From an uncultured Spirochaetales bacterium (GTDB taxonomy: Bacteria > Spirochaetota > Spirochaetia > Sphaerochaetales > Sphaerochaetaceae): a DNA stretch of 64,000 nucleotides. Below are positions 44,330-53,845 of the stretch, piece after piece. The notes below the pieces were generated by a model. It made no database searches. It saw only the letters and a program-made list of their open reading frames with translations, and was not told where the DNA came from. The translations under genes and the position numbers were made by a program. The first letter of the stretch is position 1, and each line of letters begins with the position of its first letter. Location: contig CACYEI010000041.1 in NCBI GenBank assembly GCA_902773355.1, positions 1 through 64,000 of the forward strand. The letters are read 5' to 3'.

Positions 44330-44998
44330 ATGGATAGAAAAATAATAGTTGCACCATCTGTTTTATCAGCTGATTTTTGTAATATCAAAAATGAAGTTAA
44401 GGAAATAAAAGAATCTGGTGCATCATGGATTCATCTAGATGTTATGGATGGTAGCTTTGTACCACAGATTACATTTGGCTCAAAATTTATAAGGGATTTA
44501 AGACCTCATACTGATTTGTTTTTAGATGCACATCTTATGGTCTTACATCCTGAAACATTTATTTCTGATTTTTCTAAATCTGGCTGTGATTCCATTACAG
44601 TTCATTATGAAGCATGTACTCACTTAGATAGAGTTATAAATTCAATAAAGAAAACTGGATGTAAAGCAGGAGTTTCTATTGTTCCATCTACTCCTGTATG
44701 GGTATTGGAACCAATTCTAAATATAGTTGATTTAGTCTTAATTATGTCTGTAAATCCAGGTTTTGGCGGACAAAAAATTATTCCATATACGTTGGATAAA
44801 ATCAAAGAACTTATAAAAATAAGAAAAGACAAGAAATATCAATATTTAGTGTCAATTGATGGTGGAGTGAATGAAAATACGCTAACTGATGTTTTAAAGA
44901 CTGACTTAGATGTAGCTGTAACAGGTTCAGCTTTTTTTGCTTCAAAAAATAAAACTGAATATGTTGATAAGTTTTTTATAAAAAATAGTAGTTTATAA
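44330..44998 (+). CDS. rpe: Ribulose-phosphate 3-epimerase
   Basis: This pentose-phosphate enzyme interconverts ribulose 5-phosphate and xylulose 5-phosphate. From ATG 44330 it has 222 residues and the canonical start IIVAPSVLSADF. Further family motifs are HLDVMDG near 36, DAHLMV, SVNPGFGGQ near 142 and DGGV near 176. An upstream TTG (44270) would add 20 non-conserved residues. The ATG has no ribosome site. TATTAT (44316-44321) lies 8 nt before it, again suggesting a leaderless transcript, though the -35 is weak. recA follows after 36 nt. Confidence 0.94.
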   Translation: MDRKIIVAPSVLSADFCNIKNEVKEIKESGASWIHLDVMDGSFVPQITFGSKFIRDLRPHTDLFLDAHLMVLHPETFISDFSKSGCDSITVHYEACTHLDRVINSIKKTGCKAGVSIVPSTPVWVLEPILNIVDLVLIMSVNPGFGGQKIIPYTLDKIKELIKIRKDKKYQYLVSIDGGVNENTLTDVLKTDLDVAVTGSAFFASKNKTEYVDKFFIKNSSL

Positions 44999-45034
44999 TT
45001 ATTCTAAAACAAATGGCCAAATAGGAGAAGAAAA

Positions 45035-46090
45035 ATGGCAAAAGAAAAAGAGATGGATATAGATTTAATTAAACAGCAAAAGTTAGAAGCTTTAGAAGTT
45101 GCAAGAGCCCAAATTGATAAAGCGTTTGGTAAAGGTTCAATTATGAAGCTTGGAGATAGCATTGTTGCCAGAAATGTTCAGGTTATTCCATCAGGTTCAA
45201 TTCTATTGGATGAAGCTTTAGGAGTAGGTGGATATCCGAGAGGTAGGATAATAGAAATATATGGACCTGAATCTTCAGGAAAAACCACACTTGCACTTCA
45301 TGCTATAGCTCAGGCTCAAAAAATAGGAGGTATAGCTGCATTTATAGATGCAGAGCATGCATTAGATCCCGTTTATGCTAAAAAAATTGGAGTAGATATA
45401 GATGAATTGTGGATTTCTCAGCCTGATAATGGAGAGCAGGCTCTAGAAGTAGCAGAATCACTTGTCAGAAGTGGAGCTGTAGATATTATAGTTGTTGATT
45501 CTGTTGCTGCTCTTACTCCTCAAGCTGAAATTGAAGGTGATATGGGAGATTCCCATATGGGACTTCAAGCTAGACTTATGAGTCAGGCTTTAAGAAAACT
45601 TACAGGTATTTTATCAAAAAGTAATACAACCATAATTTTTATAAATCAAATCAGAATGAAAATAGGTGTTATGTTTGGTAATCCTGAAACTACAACTGGG
45701 GGAAATGCACTCAAGTTTTATAGCACCATAAGGATGGAAGTAAGAAGAACTGAATCAATTTCCAAGGGTTCTGATGAATATATTGGTAATAAGGTCAGAG
45801 TAAAAATTGTAAAAAACAAAGTTGCTCCACCATTTAAAAAAGCTGATTTAGATTTATATTTTAATGAAGGTATTTCATATGTTGGTGGTATTCTGGATGG
45901 AGCGGTAAAATACAATATCATAGAAAAAACAGGCTCATGGTTTTCATATAACGGAGAAAAGATTGGTCAGGGAAGAGATAATGTCATATCTTATCTCAAG
46001 GATAATTCTTCCATTACTTCAGAGATTGAAAAAAAATTACGATCATTAATGTTCAAATCTGATGACAGTACGGAGAATAAAACTGAGTAA
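45035..46090 (+). CDS. recA: Recombinase RecA
   Basis: RecA forms filaments on single-stranded DNA for homologous recombination and, where present, the SOS response. The 351 residues include Walker A GPESSGKT (77-84), the [10 protein letters not shown] region, Walker [13 protein letters not shown], and the L2 loop [19 protein letters not shown], which is intact. TAGGAGAAG precedes the ATG. No LexA-type box was recognised upstream. TATAAT at 44994-44999 may be a -10 but lacks a good -35. The stop overlaps the scpA start by one base, so recA, scpA and scpB are probably co-transcribed. Confidence 0.97.
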   Translation: MAKEKEMDIDLIKQQKLEALEVARAQIDKAFGKGSIMKLGDSIVARNVQVIPSGSILLDEALGVGGYPRGRIIEIYGPESSGKTTLALHAIAQAQKIGGIAAFIDAEHALDPVYAKKIGVDIDELWISQPDNGEQALEVAESLVRSGAVDIIVVDSVAALTPQAEIEGDMGDSHMGLQARLMSQALRKLTGILSKSNTTIIFINQIRMKIGVMFGNPETTTGGNALKFYSTIRMEVRRTESISKGSDEYIGNKVRVKIVKNKVAPPFKKADLDLYFNEGISYVGGILDGAVKYNIIEKTGSWFSYNGEKIGQGRDNVISYLKDNSSITSEIEKKLRSLMFKSDDSTENKTE

Positions 46091-46896
46091 TGGAATTTAA
46101 TATACACCTAAGTCTAGTTGGTAAAACTTTTGACGGACCACTTGATTTATTACTCCATCTTATCAGAAATAATGATTATAACATTTACGATATACCCATT
46201 TCTGAAATTACATCCCAATTTATAAATTACATTAATTATGCTGAATCAGTTGGATTAAATTTATTATCTGATTTTTATAGAATGGCGGTAGATTTACTTA
46301 GAATAAAAGTGCAGATGCTTTTACCTAATGAAAAAATTGAATTTGAAGATGATGAATATATGGATCCAAGGGCAGAACTGGTAGAGCAACTTTTAGAATA
46401 TTCAAAATTCAAGAAATATGCAGATTTATTAACGGAAAGTGGAAACTCTGCGCAAGTAAAATTTATAAGAAATGAGTCAGATTACAAGCTACCTGTTACA
46501 GATGAAGAATTATTTGAAAATGTAAATATTAAGGTGATATTTGAAACATTTCTAAAAATCCTTAAGTCATATAATGTTATAGATTCAAAAGTTTTTAACG
46601 TCTATGAGGAAGTAACAGAAAATGAAAAACTTTCACTTATGTTAGAGCTTTTAGAAAATAAAGAATTTATTTACTTTACTGATCTATTTATTGGGAATGT
46701 AACACCTATACATATTGTCTGTTCCTTTTTAGCTGTTCTTTCCGCTATTAAAGATGGGATGATTAGTGTAGTTCAAGAAGTTGCATACGGAAATATAATC
46801 ATAAGAAGAAAAAACAATCCTATTGAAAGTGATAATTTTGAAGATGAAAATGAATTTGAAGATTATGATCAATCAGAAGAAGATATGGAGGAATAA
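46090..46896 (+). CDS. scpA: Segregation and condensation protein A
   Basis: ScpA is the kleisin of the bacterial SMC condensin. Of 268 residues, the N-terminal FDGPLDLLLHLI at about 14-25 is diagnostic, and the C-terminal winged helix lies near 190-245. The tail is acidic. The gene starts in TAATGG at the recA stop. scpB follows after 3 nt, the usual pairing. The SMC subunit is not in this window. Confidence 0.94.
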   Translation: MEFNIHLSLVGKTFDGPLDLLLHLIRNNDYNIYDIPISEITSQFINYINYAESVGLNLLSDFYRMAVDLLRIKVQMLLPNEKIEFEDDEYMDPRAELVEQLLEYSKFKKYADLLTESGNSAQVKFIRNESDYKLPVTDEELFENVNIKVIFETFLKILKSYNVIDSKVFNVYEEVTENEKLSLMLELLENKEFIYFTDLFIGNVTPIHIVCSFLAVLSAIKDGMISVVQEVAYGNIIIRRKNNPIESDNFEDENEFEDYDQSEEDMEE

Positions 46897-46899
46897 CAT

Positions 46900-47472
46900 A
46901 TGGCAGATACGTTGACCAATAATGCTAGATTAATAGAAGCTCTTCTGTTTCTTGAGAATGAACAAATTTCTATGGTACAGCTTTGTAGCTTAAGTCATCT
47001 GCCAGAGGATGAGGTAAAAAAAGCCCTAAATGAATTATCAGAACAATACTTTGAGAGAGGTAGTGGTCTGATTTTACATGAAGAGAATAATTTTTGGTCT
47101 TTTATTCCAGCTGTTGACTTAAATGAAAAATTAAAAGAATGTTATGGTAAAAAGGGCAATAAGGGAATTACAAGGTTAAGTAGATCTGCTGTTGAAGCAT
47201 TATCTATAATTGCTTATTCGCAACCAATAACCAGAAGAGAAGTTACAAAGATAAGAGGTGTTGGTTCTGATAATATAATAAAAATGTTAAGAGAAAGAGA
47301 ATTTATTAAGGTTGTAGGTAGAAAAAGTGTCCCTGGAAGTCCTTGTCTTTATGGAACAACAAGAAAATTTCTATATACCTTTAATCTGGAATCCCTTTCA
47401 GATCTGCCAAAGTTATCAGAAATTGATAGAATTCGTTTTGAAAAGGTTGATTCAGATGCAGAAGAGAATTGA
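46900..47472 (+). CDS. scpB: Segregation and condensation protein B
   Basis: ScpB is the dimeric winged-helix partner of ScpA in the SMC complex. Among 190 residues the typical stretch SAVEALSIIAYSQPITRREV near 92-111 and RGVGSDNII are clear, with RKSVPGSPCLYGTT near 137. AGGAATAAC lies just before its start. It overlaps the following pseudouridine synthase by 17 nt, an arrangement common in many bacteria. Confidence 0.95.
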   Translation: MADTLTNNARLIEALLFLENEQISMVQLCSLSHLPEDEVKKALNELSEQYFERGSGLILHEENNFWSFIPAVDLNEKLKECYGKKGNKGITRLSRSAVEALSIIAYSQPITRREVTKIRGVGSDNIIKMLREREFIKVVGRKSVPGSPCLYGTTRKFLYTFNLESLSDLPKLSEIDRIRFEKVDSDAEEN

Positions 47473-48169
47473 TTATCCTGTAAGATTAAATTTATTTTTA
47501 TCTAAATGCGGATTTGGTTCAAGAAGGTTTTGTGATAATTTAATCAAATCTGGTAGGGTTAGTATTAATAATAAAATCAATACTGAACTTGGAATAAAAG
47601 TAAATGAAGAAGATGTTGTTTACGTAGATTCTTCTTTAGCTGAACCAATCTTGAAATTATACTATTATGCGCTTAACAAACCTAGAGGATATGTTTGTAC
47701 AAATTATGATCCATTTGAAAACCTTTATGCTAGAGATTTGATAAATGTTAATGAAAAAGAACTTTTGTTTAATGTAGGACGGTTGGATAAAGATTCTTCA
47801 GGTTTGATTTTTTTTACTAATGATGGAGATTTTGCTAACAGAATATCTCATCCGTCAAATATGATTGAAAAAGAATACGTAGTTCAAACAACACAGCCAA
47901 TTATTGAAAAGGATATTTACACTGCGTATAGAGGAGATTTGAAGCCATATAAAATTAAATCATTTAAAATTATTTCAAAATATTCAGTAAGTGTAGTTGT
48001 TACTGAAGGCAAGAACAGGGAGATAAGGAATATATTTGCCATGTTAGGTTATGATGTAAAATCTCTTATTAGAGTTCGCATAGGGAAGGTTGTCCTTGGA
48101 GATTTACCTACGGCTAAATATAGAAAACTTAGTTCCTCTGAATTAAATTCATTCGGGGTGTTGATATGA
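47456..48169 (+). CDS. RluB/RsuA-type pseudouridine synthase
   Basis: This enzyme isomerises a uridine of rRNA to pseudouridine. The 237 residues have an N-terminal S4 RNA-binding domain (RLNLFLSKCGFGSRR near 10-24) and a catalytic domain with the active-site Asp in GRLDKDSSGLI. I choose ATG 47456 because it has AAAAGG upstream and gives the usual start; the open frame from 47327 lies inside scpB. The position between scpB and cmk favours the RluB (23S rRNA) type. It overlaps cmk by 4 nt. Confidence 0.9.
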   Translation: MQKRIDYPVRLNLFLSKCGFGSRRFCDNLIKSGRVSINNKINTELGIKVNEEDVVYVDSSLAEPILKLYYYALNKPRGYVCTNYDPFENLYARDLINVNEKELLFNVGRLDKDSSGLIFFTNDGDFANRISHPSNMIEKEYVVQTTQPIIEKDIYTAYRGDLKPYKIKSFKIISKYSVSVVVTEGKNREIRNIFAMLGYDVKSLIRVRIGKVVLGDLPTAKYRKLSSSELNSFGVLI

Positions 48170-48807
48170 TTATTGCAATTGATGGTCCTGCTGGAGTTGG
48201 TAAAAGTTCTATTTCCAAAATTATAGCGGATAAGCTTGGTTTCTATTATTTAAATTCAGGAGAATTTTATAGAGCTATCACATATAAAATACTCAAATTG
48301 AATTCTAAAGATGAACCTATAGATACGTTAATAAGTATAGCTTATTCTTGTGATATAAAAATAATAAATAATAGAATTCACCTAGATGGTGAAGATGTAC
48401 AAAATTTTTTACATACTCCAGTTTTAGATTTGGAAACATCAAAAATTTCATCAATTGGTAAAATCAGAGATTTTGTTAATGATTTAATTTACAAAATTAC
48501 AGATTCACTGAATATAGTTGCAGAAGGAAGAGATATGACTACAGTTGTATTTCCTAATGCTGAATATAAGTTTTATCTAGATGCAGAACCAGAAATAAGA
48601 GCTAAAAGAAGATATGCTCAAAACAATCTAGCAGGTTATGCAAATGATAGTATGAAAACAATTTTGAATAATCTGATTTTAAGGGATAAAAATGATAAAA
48701 ATAAAAAAGATGGGGCATTGAAAATTGCTGAAGATGCTGTTTATATTGATACATCTTACTTGACTATTGATGAAGTTTGTGAAAAAGTGTTAAGTGTAAT
48801 AAAATAA
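48166..48807 (+). CDS. cmk: Cytidylate kinase
   Basis: Cmk phosphorylates CMP and dCMP using ATP. The 213-residue protein starts with IAIDGPAGVGKSS (P-loop about residues 7-14). Further family features are NSGEFYRAITYK, AEGRDMTTVVFPNA near 123, and the lid arginines KRRYAQN. It lies before rpsA, the conserved cmk-rpsA order, with an ATGA overlap to the preceding rRNA enzyme gene. Confidence 0.94.
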   Translation: MIIAIDGPAGVGKSSISKIIADKLGFYYLNSGEFYRAITYKILKLNSKDEPIDTLISIAYSCDIKIINNRIHLDGEDVQNFLHTPVLDLETSKISSIGKIRDFVNDLIYKITDSLNIVAEGRDMTTVVFPNAEYKFYLDAEPEIRAKRRYAQNNLAGYANDSMKTILNNLILRDKNDKNKKDGALKIAEDAVYIDTSYLTIDEVCEKVLSVIK

Positions 48808-48812
48808 TAATT

Positions 48813-48844
48813 ATTACCTAAAGTATTTATTACTTAAAGTTTTA
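48813..48844 (+). repeat. Tandem 16-bp direct repeat in the rpsA leader
   Basis: Two adjacent copies, ATTACCTAAAGTATTT (48813-48828) and ATTACTTAAAGTTTTA (48829-48844), are identical at 13 of 16 positions. They lie between cmk and the rpsA ribosome site. They may be a binding site for a regulator or for S1 itself, or chance in AT-rich DNA. Confidence 0.55.
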
Positions 48845-48872
48845 AAGAAGTTATAAGGATCAGGAGAATAAA

Positions 48873-50567
48873 ATGTCTGAAAAAATAGAAAATAAAGATA
48901 CCCAAATGCAAAATATAATGCAGGAAGAGTATCTGAAATCTCTTGATGGAATTGAAGACGGTCAGCTTATTACCGGATCTGTAGTACAGATTAATAATGA
49001 GTATGTTTTTGTTGATGTGGGCTATAAATCAGAAGGAAGGCTCTCTATTGATGAATTTGATCAAATTCCAAGCGTAGGTGATTCAGTTACTGTTCTTATT
49101 GTTAACAAAGAAGGTAAAGGTGGTCAGATAATAATATCTAAAAGAAGAGCTGATGCATTATCAAAAGCTAAAGAATTAAAGAAAGCCGCTGATGAAAAAA
49201 CTCCAGTAGAAGGACGTTTTGAAAAATTGATTAAAGGTGGATATGAAGTAAGTTTTGGTAAAGATTATTCTGGTTTTTGTCCATTATCCAAGGCTGATAT
49301 TAATAAAATAGAAAATCCGGAAGATTTAGTTGGAATCAGTGATTATTTTATTTTAGAAAAGTTCAGAATTGGCTCCAATTTGAAAACTGTTGTATCAAGA
49401 AGAGCATACTTGGAAAATAAGATTAAGGAAAATAAAGAAAAATTTTTTAGTACAGTTAAAATTGGAGATGTTGTTGAAGGTACAGTTAAGTCATTTACTT
49501 CCTTTGGAGCTTTTATAGATTTAGGAGGTTTTGATGGGTTATTGCATCTTAATGATATGTCATGGGGGCATGTAACAAGAGCTAAGGATTATGTAAAAAA
49601 AGGTGAAAAGATAAGACTTAGATTATTAAATTTGGATCCAGAAACCAAAAGAATAAATTTATCCCTGAAGCATATGAAAGAAGATCCATGGCTGTCTTTT
49701 GAAAATAATTTTAAAGTTGGTGATGTTATTACGGCTCCTGTAACAAAGATGGCAGATTTTGGTGCCTTTATTGAAATAGCTCCTGATATTGAAGGTTTAG
49801 CTCATATTTCGGAATTGAGCTGGACTAAACATATAACTAATCCATCTGAAGTACTGAAAGTGGGAGATGTTGTTCAGTGTAAAATACTTGGGTATGACTT
49901 GGATAAAAAAAGAGTATCTTTGGGAATTAAACAATTAGAGGAAAATCCGTGGGATACAGTGTCCAAACGTTATCCTATAGGTATGCAGTTGTCTAGACCA
50001 GTTGTTAAAATTACCAATACTGGAGCTTTTGTCAATTTGGAAGAAGGAATAGATGGTTTTCTTCATATTGATGATGTTTCATGGACTAAAAAAATCAAAA
50101 ATATCTCTGAATTTTGTAAAGAAGGGGATGTTATAGACGTAGTTATTACTAGAGTTGAGCCTGAAAATAATAGAATAAGATTAGGTGTAAAACAGCTTGA
50201 GAATAATCCATGGCAGAAACTTAGGCATGATTATCCCAAATATTCTGTTATTACTGGGACAGTGTCTGAAGTAAATGATTTTGGGGTATTTGTAAAAGTT
50301 TTAGGAGATATTGAAGGTAGAATTCCAAAATATAATCTTGTTGGACCTGATGAGGAATATAATGATTCAGTTTTGAAGAAATTCAAAATAGGTGATGAGG
50401 TTTCTGCTATGGTTATGGATGTGGATCCTAAAAATCAGAAGTTATCTCTTTCTATTAAGGAATTAATAAAAAAGAATCAGGAATCAGAAGTTGAAAAATA
50501 TATGTCAAATAATAGTGATGATGATACAGTAACTTTTGCTGATTTGATTTCATCAAAGGAAAGATAA
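48873..50567 (+). CDS. rpsA: 30S ribosomal protein S1
   Basis: S1 is the mRNA-binding ribosomal protein. The 564 residues hold six S1 domains. The first two are divergent, beginning near residues 32 and 108. The next four are well conserved, each with a GAF(I/V) or GVFV strand and a typical KxxxLSxK end (about 195, 280, 367 and 453). CAGGAG precedes the ATG. The leader carries a tandem direct repeat (48813-48844) that may be regulatory, since S1 controls its own mRNA in E. coli; here that is conjecture. Confidence 0.95.
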   Translation: MSEKIENKDTQMQNIMQEEYLKSLDGIEDGQLITGSVVQINNEYVFVDVGYKSEGRLSIDEFDQIPSVGDSVTVLIVNKEGKGGQIIISKRRADALSKAKELKKAADEKTPVEGRFEKLIKGGYEVSFGKDYSGFCPLSKADINKIENPEDLVGISDYFILEKFRIGSNLKTVVSRRAYLENKIKENKEKFFSTVKIGDVVEGTVKSFTSFGAFIDLGGFDGLLHLNDMSWGHVTRAKDYVKKGEKIRLRLLNLDPETKRINLSLKHMKEDPWLSFENNFKVGDVITAPVTKMADFGAFIEIAPDIEGLAHISELSWTKHITNPSEVLKVGDVVQCKILGYDLDKKRVSLGIKQLEENPWDTVSKRYPIGMQLSRPVVKITNTGAFVNLEEGIDGFLHIDDVSWTKKIKNISEFCKEGDVIDVVITRVEPENNRIRLGVKQLENNPWQKLRHDYPKYSVITGTVSEVNDFGVFVKVLGDIEGRIPKYNLVGPDEEYNDSVLKKFKIGDEVSAMVMDVDPKNQKLSLSIKELIKKNQESEVEKYMSNNSDDDTVTFADLISSKER

Positions 50568-50583
50568 AAGGAAATATATTATT

Positions 50584-51255
50584 ATGAAAACAAAAAAAAA
50601 TGATGCATCTAATTCTTCTAATTCTTTGGAAGTTCTAAATAAAGTTAATGGCTTTATTCGTATTCATTTTGTACGAATTCTTGTTGTAATTATACTGCTT
50701 GTATTATCCTTAGTTGTTTTTTTAACTGTAAGAAGTATTTCACTATCTAGTGAGCAAAAAGCTTTAGATAGAATATCAGCTTTAGAAGAGAGATTTGATA
50801 ATTATGATTCTGAAAATACGGAAGAAGAGCTTTCTTTGTTGATTTCAGATCTTGAAAATGAAATTAAGGTTGGTACTAAGTATTCTTCTGCTAAAGCTGC
50901 TTATGTTTTGGGTAGGTTATATTTTAAAAATAATGATTATGATAATGCTGTTAAGGCATTTGATAGAGTTATTAGCAAACAAGATGATACTTATCTAGCA
51001 GGTTTAGCCTACTTATATATGGCTGAATGTTATGAATTATCAGATAATTCTTTAGTTGCTATTGAGACATACGGTAAAGCAGCGGATTTGGATGTAGAAT
51101 TTGGAATCAGAGCCAAGGCATATCTGAATATGGGGGCAATAGCTGAAAAAATTGGTGAAAATGATTTGGCTGTATCATATATGAGGCAAGCAGCTGAGTT
51201 AGAAAGTTATTCAGAATATGGTAAATTAGCTAAAAACTGGTTAGCTTTACATTAG
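50584..51255 (+). CDS. Membrane-anchored TPR protein
   Basis: The 223 residues have one membrane segment (about 30-49) and a C-terminal part with at least three tetratricopeptide repeats (for example AAYVLGRLYFKNNDYDNAVK near 101 and AYLYMAECYELSDNS near 137). The plan resembles YfgM-type tetratricopeptide proteins that assist SecYEG, but that is only a structural analogy. It follows rpsA by 16 nt. AAAGGAAAT lies upstream as ribosome site. Confidence 0.78.
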   Translation: MKTKKNDASNSSNSLEVLNKVNGFIRIHFVRILVVIILLVLSLVVFLTVRSISLSSEQKALDRISALEERFDNYDSENTEEELSLLISDLENEIKVGTKYSSAKAAYVLGRLYFKNNDYDNAVKAFDRVISKQDDTYLAGLAYLYMAECYELSDNSLVAIETYGKAADLDVEFGIRAKAYLNMGAIAEKIGENDLAVSYMRQAAELESYSEYGKLAKNWLALH

Positions 51256-51283
51256 TAAAGAAGGTTTATGTTGGAGATAAGTT

Positions 51284-51937
51284 TTGAATAGAATAAAACA
51301 CATTCTTTTTGTTCTACTTTTTTTATCTTTTCTGTTTTATTCATGTGGCATACCATCATTTTGTACTTTGAATAATTTATCAGTTAGTGCATCAGCTGCT
51401 AATCATAGTATTTCAATAAGTGGTGTAGATACTGATTTATCTAAAATCACAGTTGGTCCAGGGTTGTTAATCTGTTATGTGCCTTTTAAAGATGGGGAAT
51501 CATTAACTAAACCAGAAACGTCAAATAATAAAGTGTACAGTGCATTTTCTGAACTGGTCAAATCTAAACTACTTATTGAAGATAATTTTATTTTAACAAC
51601 AAAAGATGAAAATACAGACTTTTCGTTGTATGCTTTTGAATTAGGTTCTACTTCAGTAAACGGACCATCTTACACATTAGATCTTAATAATGCGGGTTTT
51701 ATTTCAAATAATTCTATTAATACAGGTTTAATTACTATAGAAAAAGATGAAAGTGATGAAACCGGTAAGAAATTTGTTTTAAGATATAGTGGTGATAAAT
51801 TCGTTTCTTTGACTGCTGATAATGTCACTGATGAAACCGTGGGTTATTATATTTTTGCTGCTTTTTCTGCGGAAGTAGGCTTATTTAGTAATAACTGGTG
51901 GTCTAATTTATCATATCTTGGTAGTTTTGAAATATAA
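51284..51937 (+). CDS. Putative lipoprotein of unknown function
   Basis: Starting at TTG 51284 with GGAGA (51273-51277) upstream, the 217-residue protein begins with a lipoprotein signal: positive MNRIKH, hydrophobic core, then FYSCG (Cys near 21). The rest is beta-rich and shows no family motif. A second Cys follows near residue 27. It lies between the TPR protein and dprA, 28 nt after the former, likely in the same transcript. No function can be assigned. Confidence 0.7.
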   Translation: MNRIKHILFVLLFLSFLFYSCGIPSFCTLNNLSVSASAANHSISISGVDTDLSKITVGPGLLICYVPFKDGESLTKPETSNNKVYSAFSELVKSKLLIEDNFILTTKDENTDFSLYAFELGSTSVNGPSYTLDLNNAGFISNNSINTGLITIEKDESDETGKKFVLRYSGDKFVSLTADNVTDETVGYYIFAAFSAEVGLFSNNWWSNLSYLGSFEI

Positions 51938-51972
51938 TTTTTTATTTTTTTCTAGTATTTATTATTAGAAAA

Positions 51973-52917
51973 ATGTTTGATTTATTAAAACGACAAATAG
52001 CTGTAGGTTTTTTATATAGTTTGACTCTTGATGAAAGAAAAAAAATTATAGATTCTGGTATTAGTGAAAATGAATTTTACAGATTGTATGGCAGGAAAGT
52101 AAAAGAGTCAGATGTATTTTCTGTGATAAACTGGTTGGATAAAACTGATGGAGCTTATATTTGGAGCTATAATGATCCTGATTATCCTATAAATGATACT
52201 TTTGGTACGGTTTTGCCATATAATTTATTTTGTTTAGGAAAACGGAGTTTATCAAAAAACATTGCCATAATTGGTTCTAGGCATGTAAATTATAATGCTT
52301 TAAAAAAATCATTCTGTTTAGGATTAGAAACTAATTGTAATTCTTTAAGAGTAATTTCTGGTATAGCAGAAGGATGTGATCAAGCAGCTTTATCAGGAAG
52401 TATTGAAGCAGCTAAAAAAGGAATGGGAATTGCTGGTATTTCTGTTCTAGCTCATGGATTTCTTATAGATTATCCTTCTAATTCAAATGGGTTCAAAACA
52501 TCACTTTTAGATAATAATGGGTTGCTTATTTCTCAGTTTCCTCCATATATGCCACCTTTAAAATATAATTTTTTATATAGAAATTTCCTAATAGGAGCAT
52601 TGTGTAATTCTTTAATAAATGTTCAATCAGGTAAAAAATCCGGTGCAAATATTACATTAAATTTAACTTTAGATATGGGGAAAGATGTTTATGTTGCAGA
52701 TGTAGGATGTGCTGATAATGAAATATGCCTAGGAAGTAGAGGTTTTTATTTGGAAGGATGTAAGCAGATATCTAATATTTCAGATGTATATAAAAATGCT
52801 AGTTATAGATGTAAAGAAGAAAATATTTTTATAATGTCTGCTAATTCTAATAACTATTTCAGATTTGGAAATTCATTGTATTCTATAGAAAAAATAATTA
52901 ATAACTGTAATAATTGA
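51973..52917 (+). CDS. dprA: DNA processing protein DprA/Smf, divergent
   Basis: DprA binds single-stranded DNA and loads RecA during DNA uptake, and is widespread beyond competent bacteria. The 314 residues have the Rossmann-like core with IIGSRHVNY near 97, VISGIAEGCDQAAL near 131, and the arginine FLYRNFLIGAL. However, the usual SGSLITA and GMDPxSxGxNxLI regions are altered (KSGANITL, then CLGSRGFYLEG). It heads a dprA-xer-hslV-hslU cluster. There is no ribosome site; TATTAT (51960-51965) lies 7 nt before the ATG. Confidence 0.85.
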   Translation: MFDLLKRQIAVGFLYSLTLDERKKIIDSGISENEFYRLYGRKVKESDVFSVINWLDKTDGAYIWSYNDPDYPINDTFGTVLPYNLFCLGKRSLSKNIAIIGSRHVNYNALKKSFCLGLETNCNSLRVISGIAEGCDQAALSGSIEAAKKGMGIAGISVLAHGFLIDYPSNSNGFKTSLLDNNGLLISQFPPYMPPLKYNFLYRNFLIGALCNSLINVQSGKKSGANITLNLTLDMGKDVYVADVGCADNEICLGSRGFYLEGCKQISNISDVYKNASYRCKEENIFIMSANSNNYFRFGNSLYSIEKIINNCNN

Positions 52918-52920
52918 ACA

Positions 52921-53808
52921 ATGAACCATTTAATGGAATCTTTTTTGTCTGAACTTAAATTAACTTTAAATTATTCAGATAATACTATTAAGTCATATGA
53001 AAATGACCTTAATAAATTATTTTTTTTTCTTAATAAGATTAATTTGGATTTAGTTGATATGGTATATGAAGATGCTAGAGAATTTACCTTACTATTGTAT
53101 GAAACAGAATCAAATAAAAATTCTATTAATAGAGCTTTAAGTACATACAGACATTTTTTTCAGTATTTATGTGAAATAAATATAATGACAATAAATCCAT
53201 TTAAAAGGATACATAATGCCTCTGTAATAAAAAAAATTCCAACAGTACTTACAGAAGATGAAGTGTCATTGTTAATAAATTATAATTATTCAGATTATAC
53301 ATCACTTATGGAAATAACTATGTTTAATATTTTTTATAGTACAGGCTGTAGATTAAGTGAAGTAATAAATATGAAAGTAGAAGATTTAGACTTAAAACAA
53401 AAAAGAGCAGTTGTAACAGGAAAAGGGAAGAAACAAAGATATGTTTTTTTTTCAGATAAATGTTTGAAAATTTTACTAGAGTATCTAGAAGAAAGAAACA
53501 ATATTCTTTTTACACTTGGAATTAATAATCAGAATATTTTATTAATAAATAAAAAAGGTAAACAGTTGCCACTTTCCAGCGTTCACGTTATTTTTGATAA
53601 TTATGGAAAGATATTAGGTTTTAAAAAAAAGTTTACACCTCATGTCTTTAGACATACATTTGCAACAACACTTATGGATAATAACATGGATATAAGGTTG
53701 ATTAAGGAAATTTTAGGGCATGAAAGTATAGGTACTACACAGATCTATACCAAAGTCAGTAGAAAACATCTTGAAGATGTTTATAAGAAATCCCATCCTC
53801 ATTCATGA
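52921..53808 (+). CDS. Tyrosine recombinase of the XerC/XerD type
   Basis: This site-specific recombinase resolves chromosome dimers at dif. The 295 residues carry an N-terminal SAM-like core-binding domain (to about 90) and a catalytic domain with all expected residues: Arg in TGCRLSE, Lys in GKGKKQR, His-Arg in HVFRHTF, His in LGHESI and the nucleophile Tyr in TQIYTKV. XerC or XerD cannot be told apart here. It sits between dprA and hslV as in several bacteria. No dif-like site was found. Confidence 0.93.
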   Translation: MNHLMESFLSELKLTLNYSDNTIKSYENDLNKLFFFLNKINLDLVDMVYEDAREFTLLLYETESNKNSINRALSTYRHFFQYLCEINIMTINPFKRIHNASVIKKIPTVLTEDEVSLLINYNYSDYTSLMEITMFNIFYSTGCRLSEVINMKVEDLDLKQKRAVVTGKGKKQRYVFFSDKCLKILLEYLEERNNILFTLGINNQNILLINKKGKQLPLSSVHVIFDNYGKILGFKKKFTPHVFRHTFATTLMDNNMDIRLIKEILGHESIGTTQIYTKVSRKHLEDVYKKSHPHS

Positions 53809-53845
53809 TTTATATAAAAGGTGTGGAATTTATTTGGAGGATACA

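Noticed and set aside
47327-47455. Longer N-terminus for the pseudouridine synthase
   Set aside because: The extra residues lie inside scpB in another frame; ATG 47456 gives the normal S4-domain start with a ribosome site.
52921-53808. Xer-type recombinase as sign of an integrated mobile element
   Set aside because: It is embedded in housekeeping genes (dprA, hslVU), no flanking repeats or element genes are seen, and the sequence fits chromosomal XerC/D.
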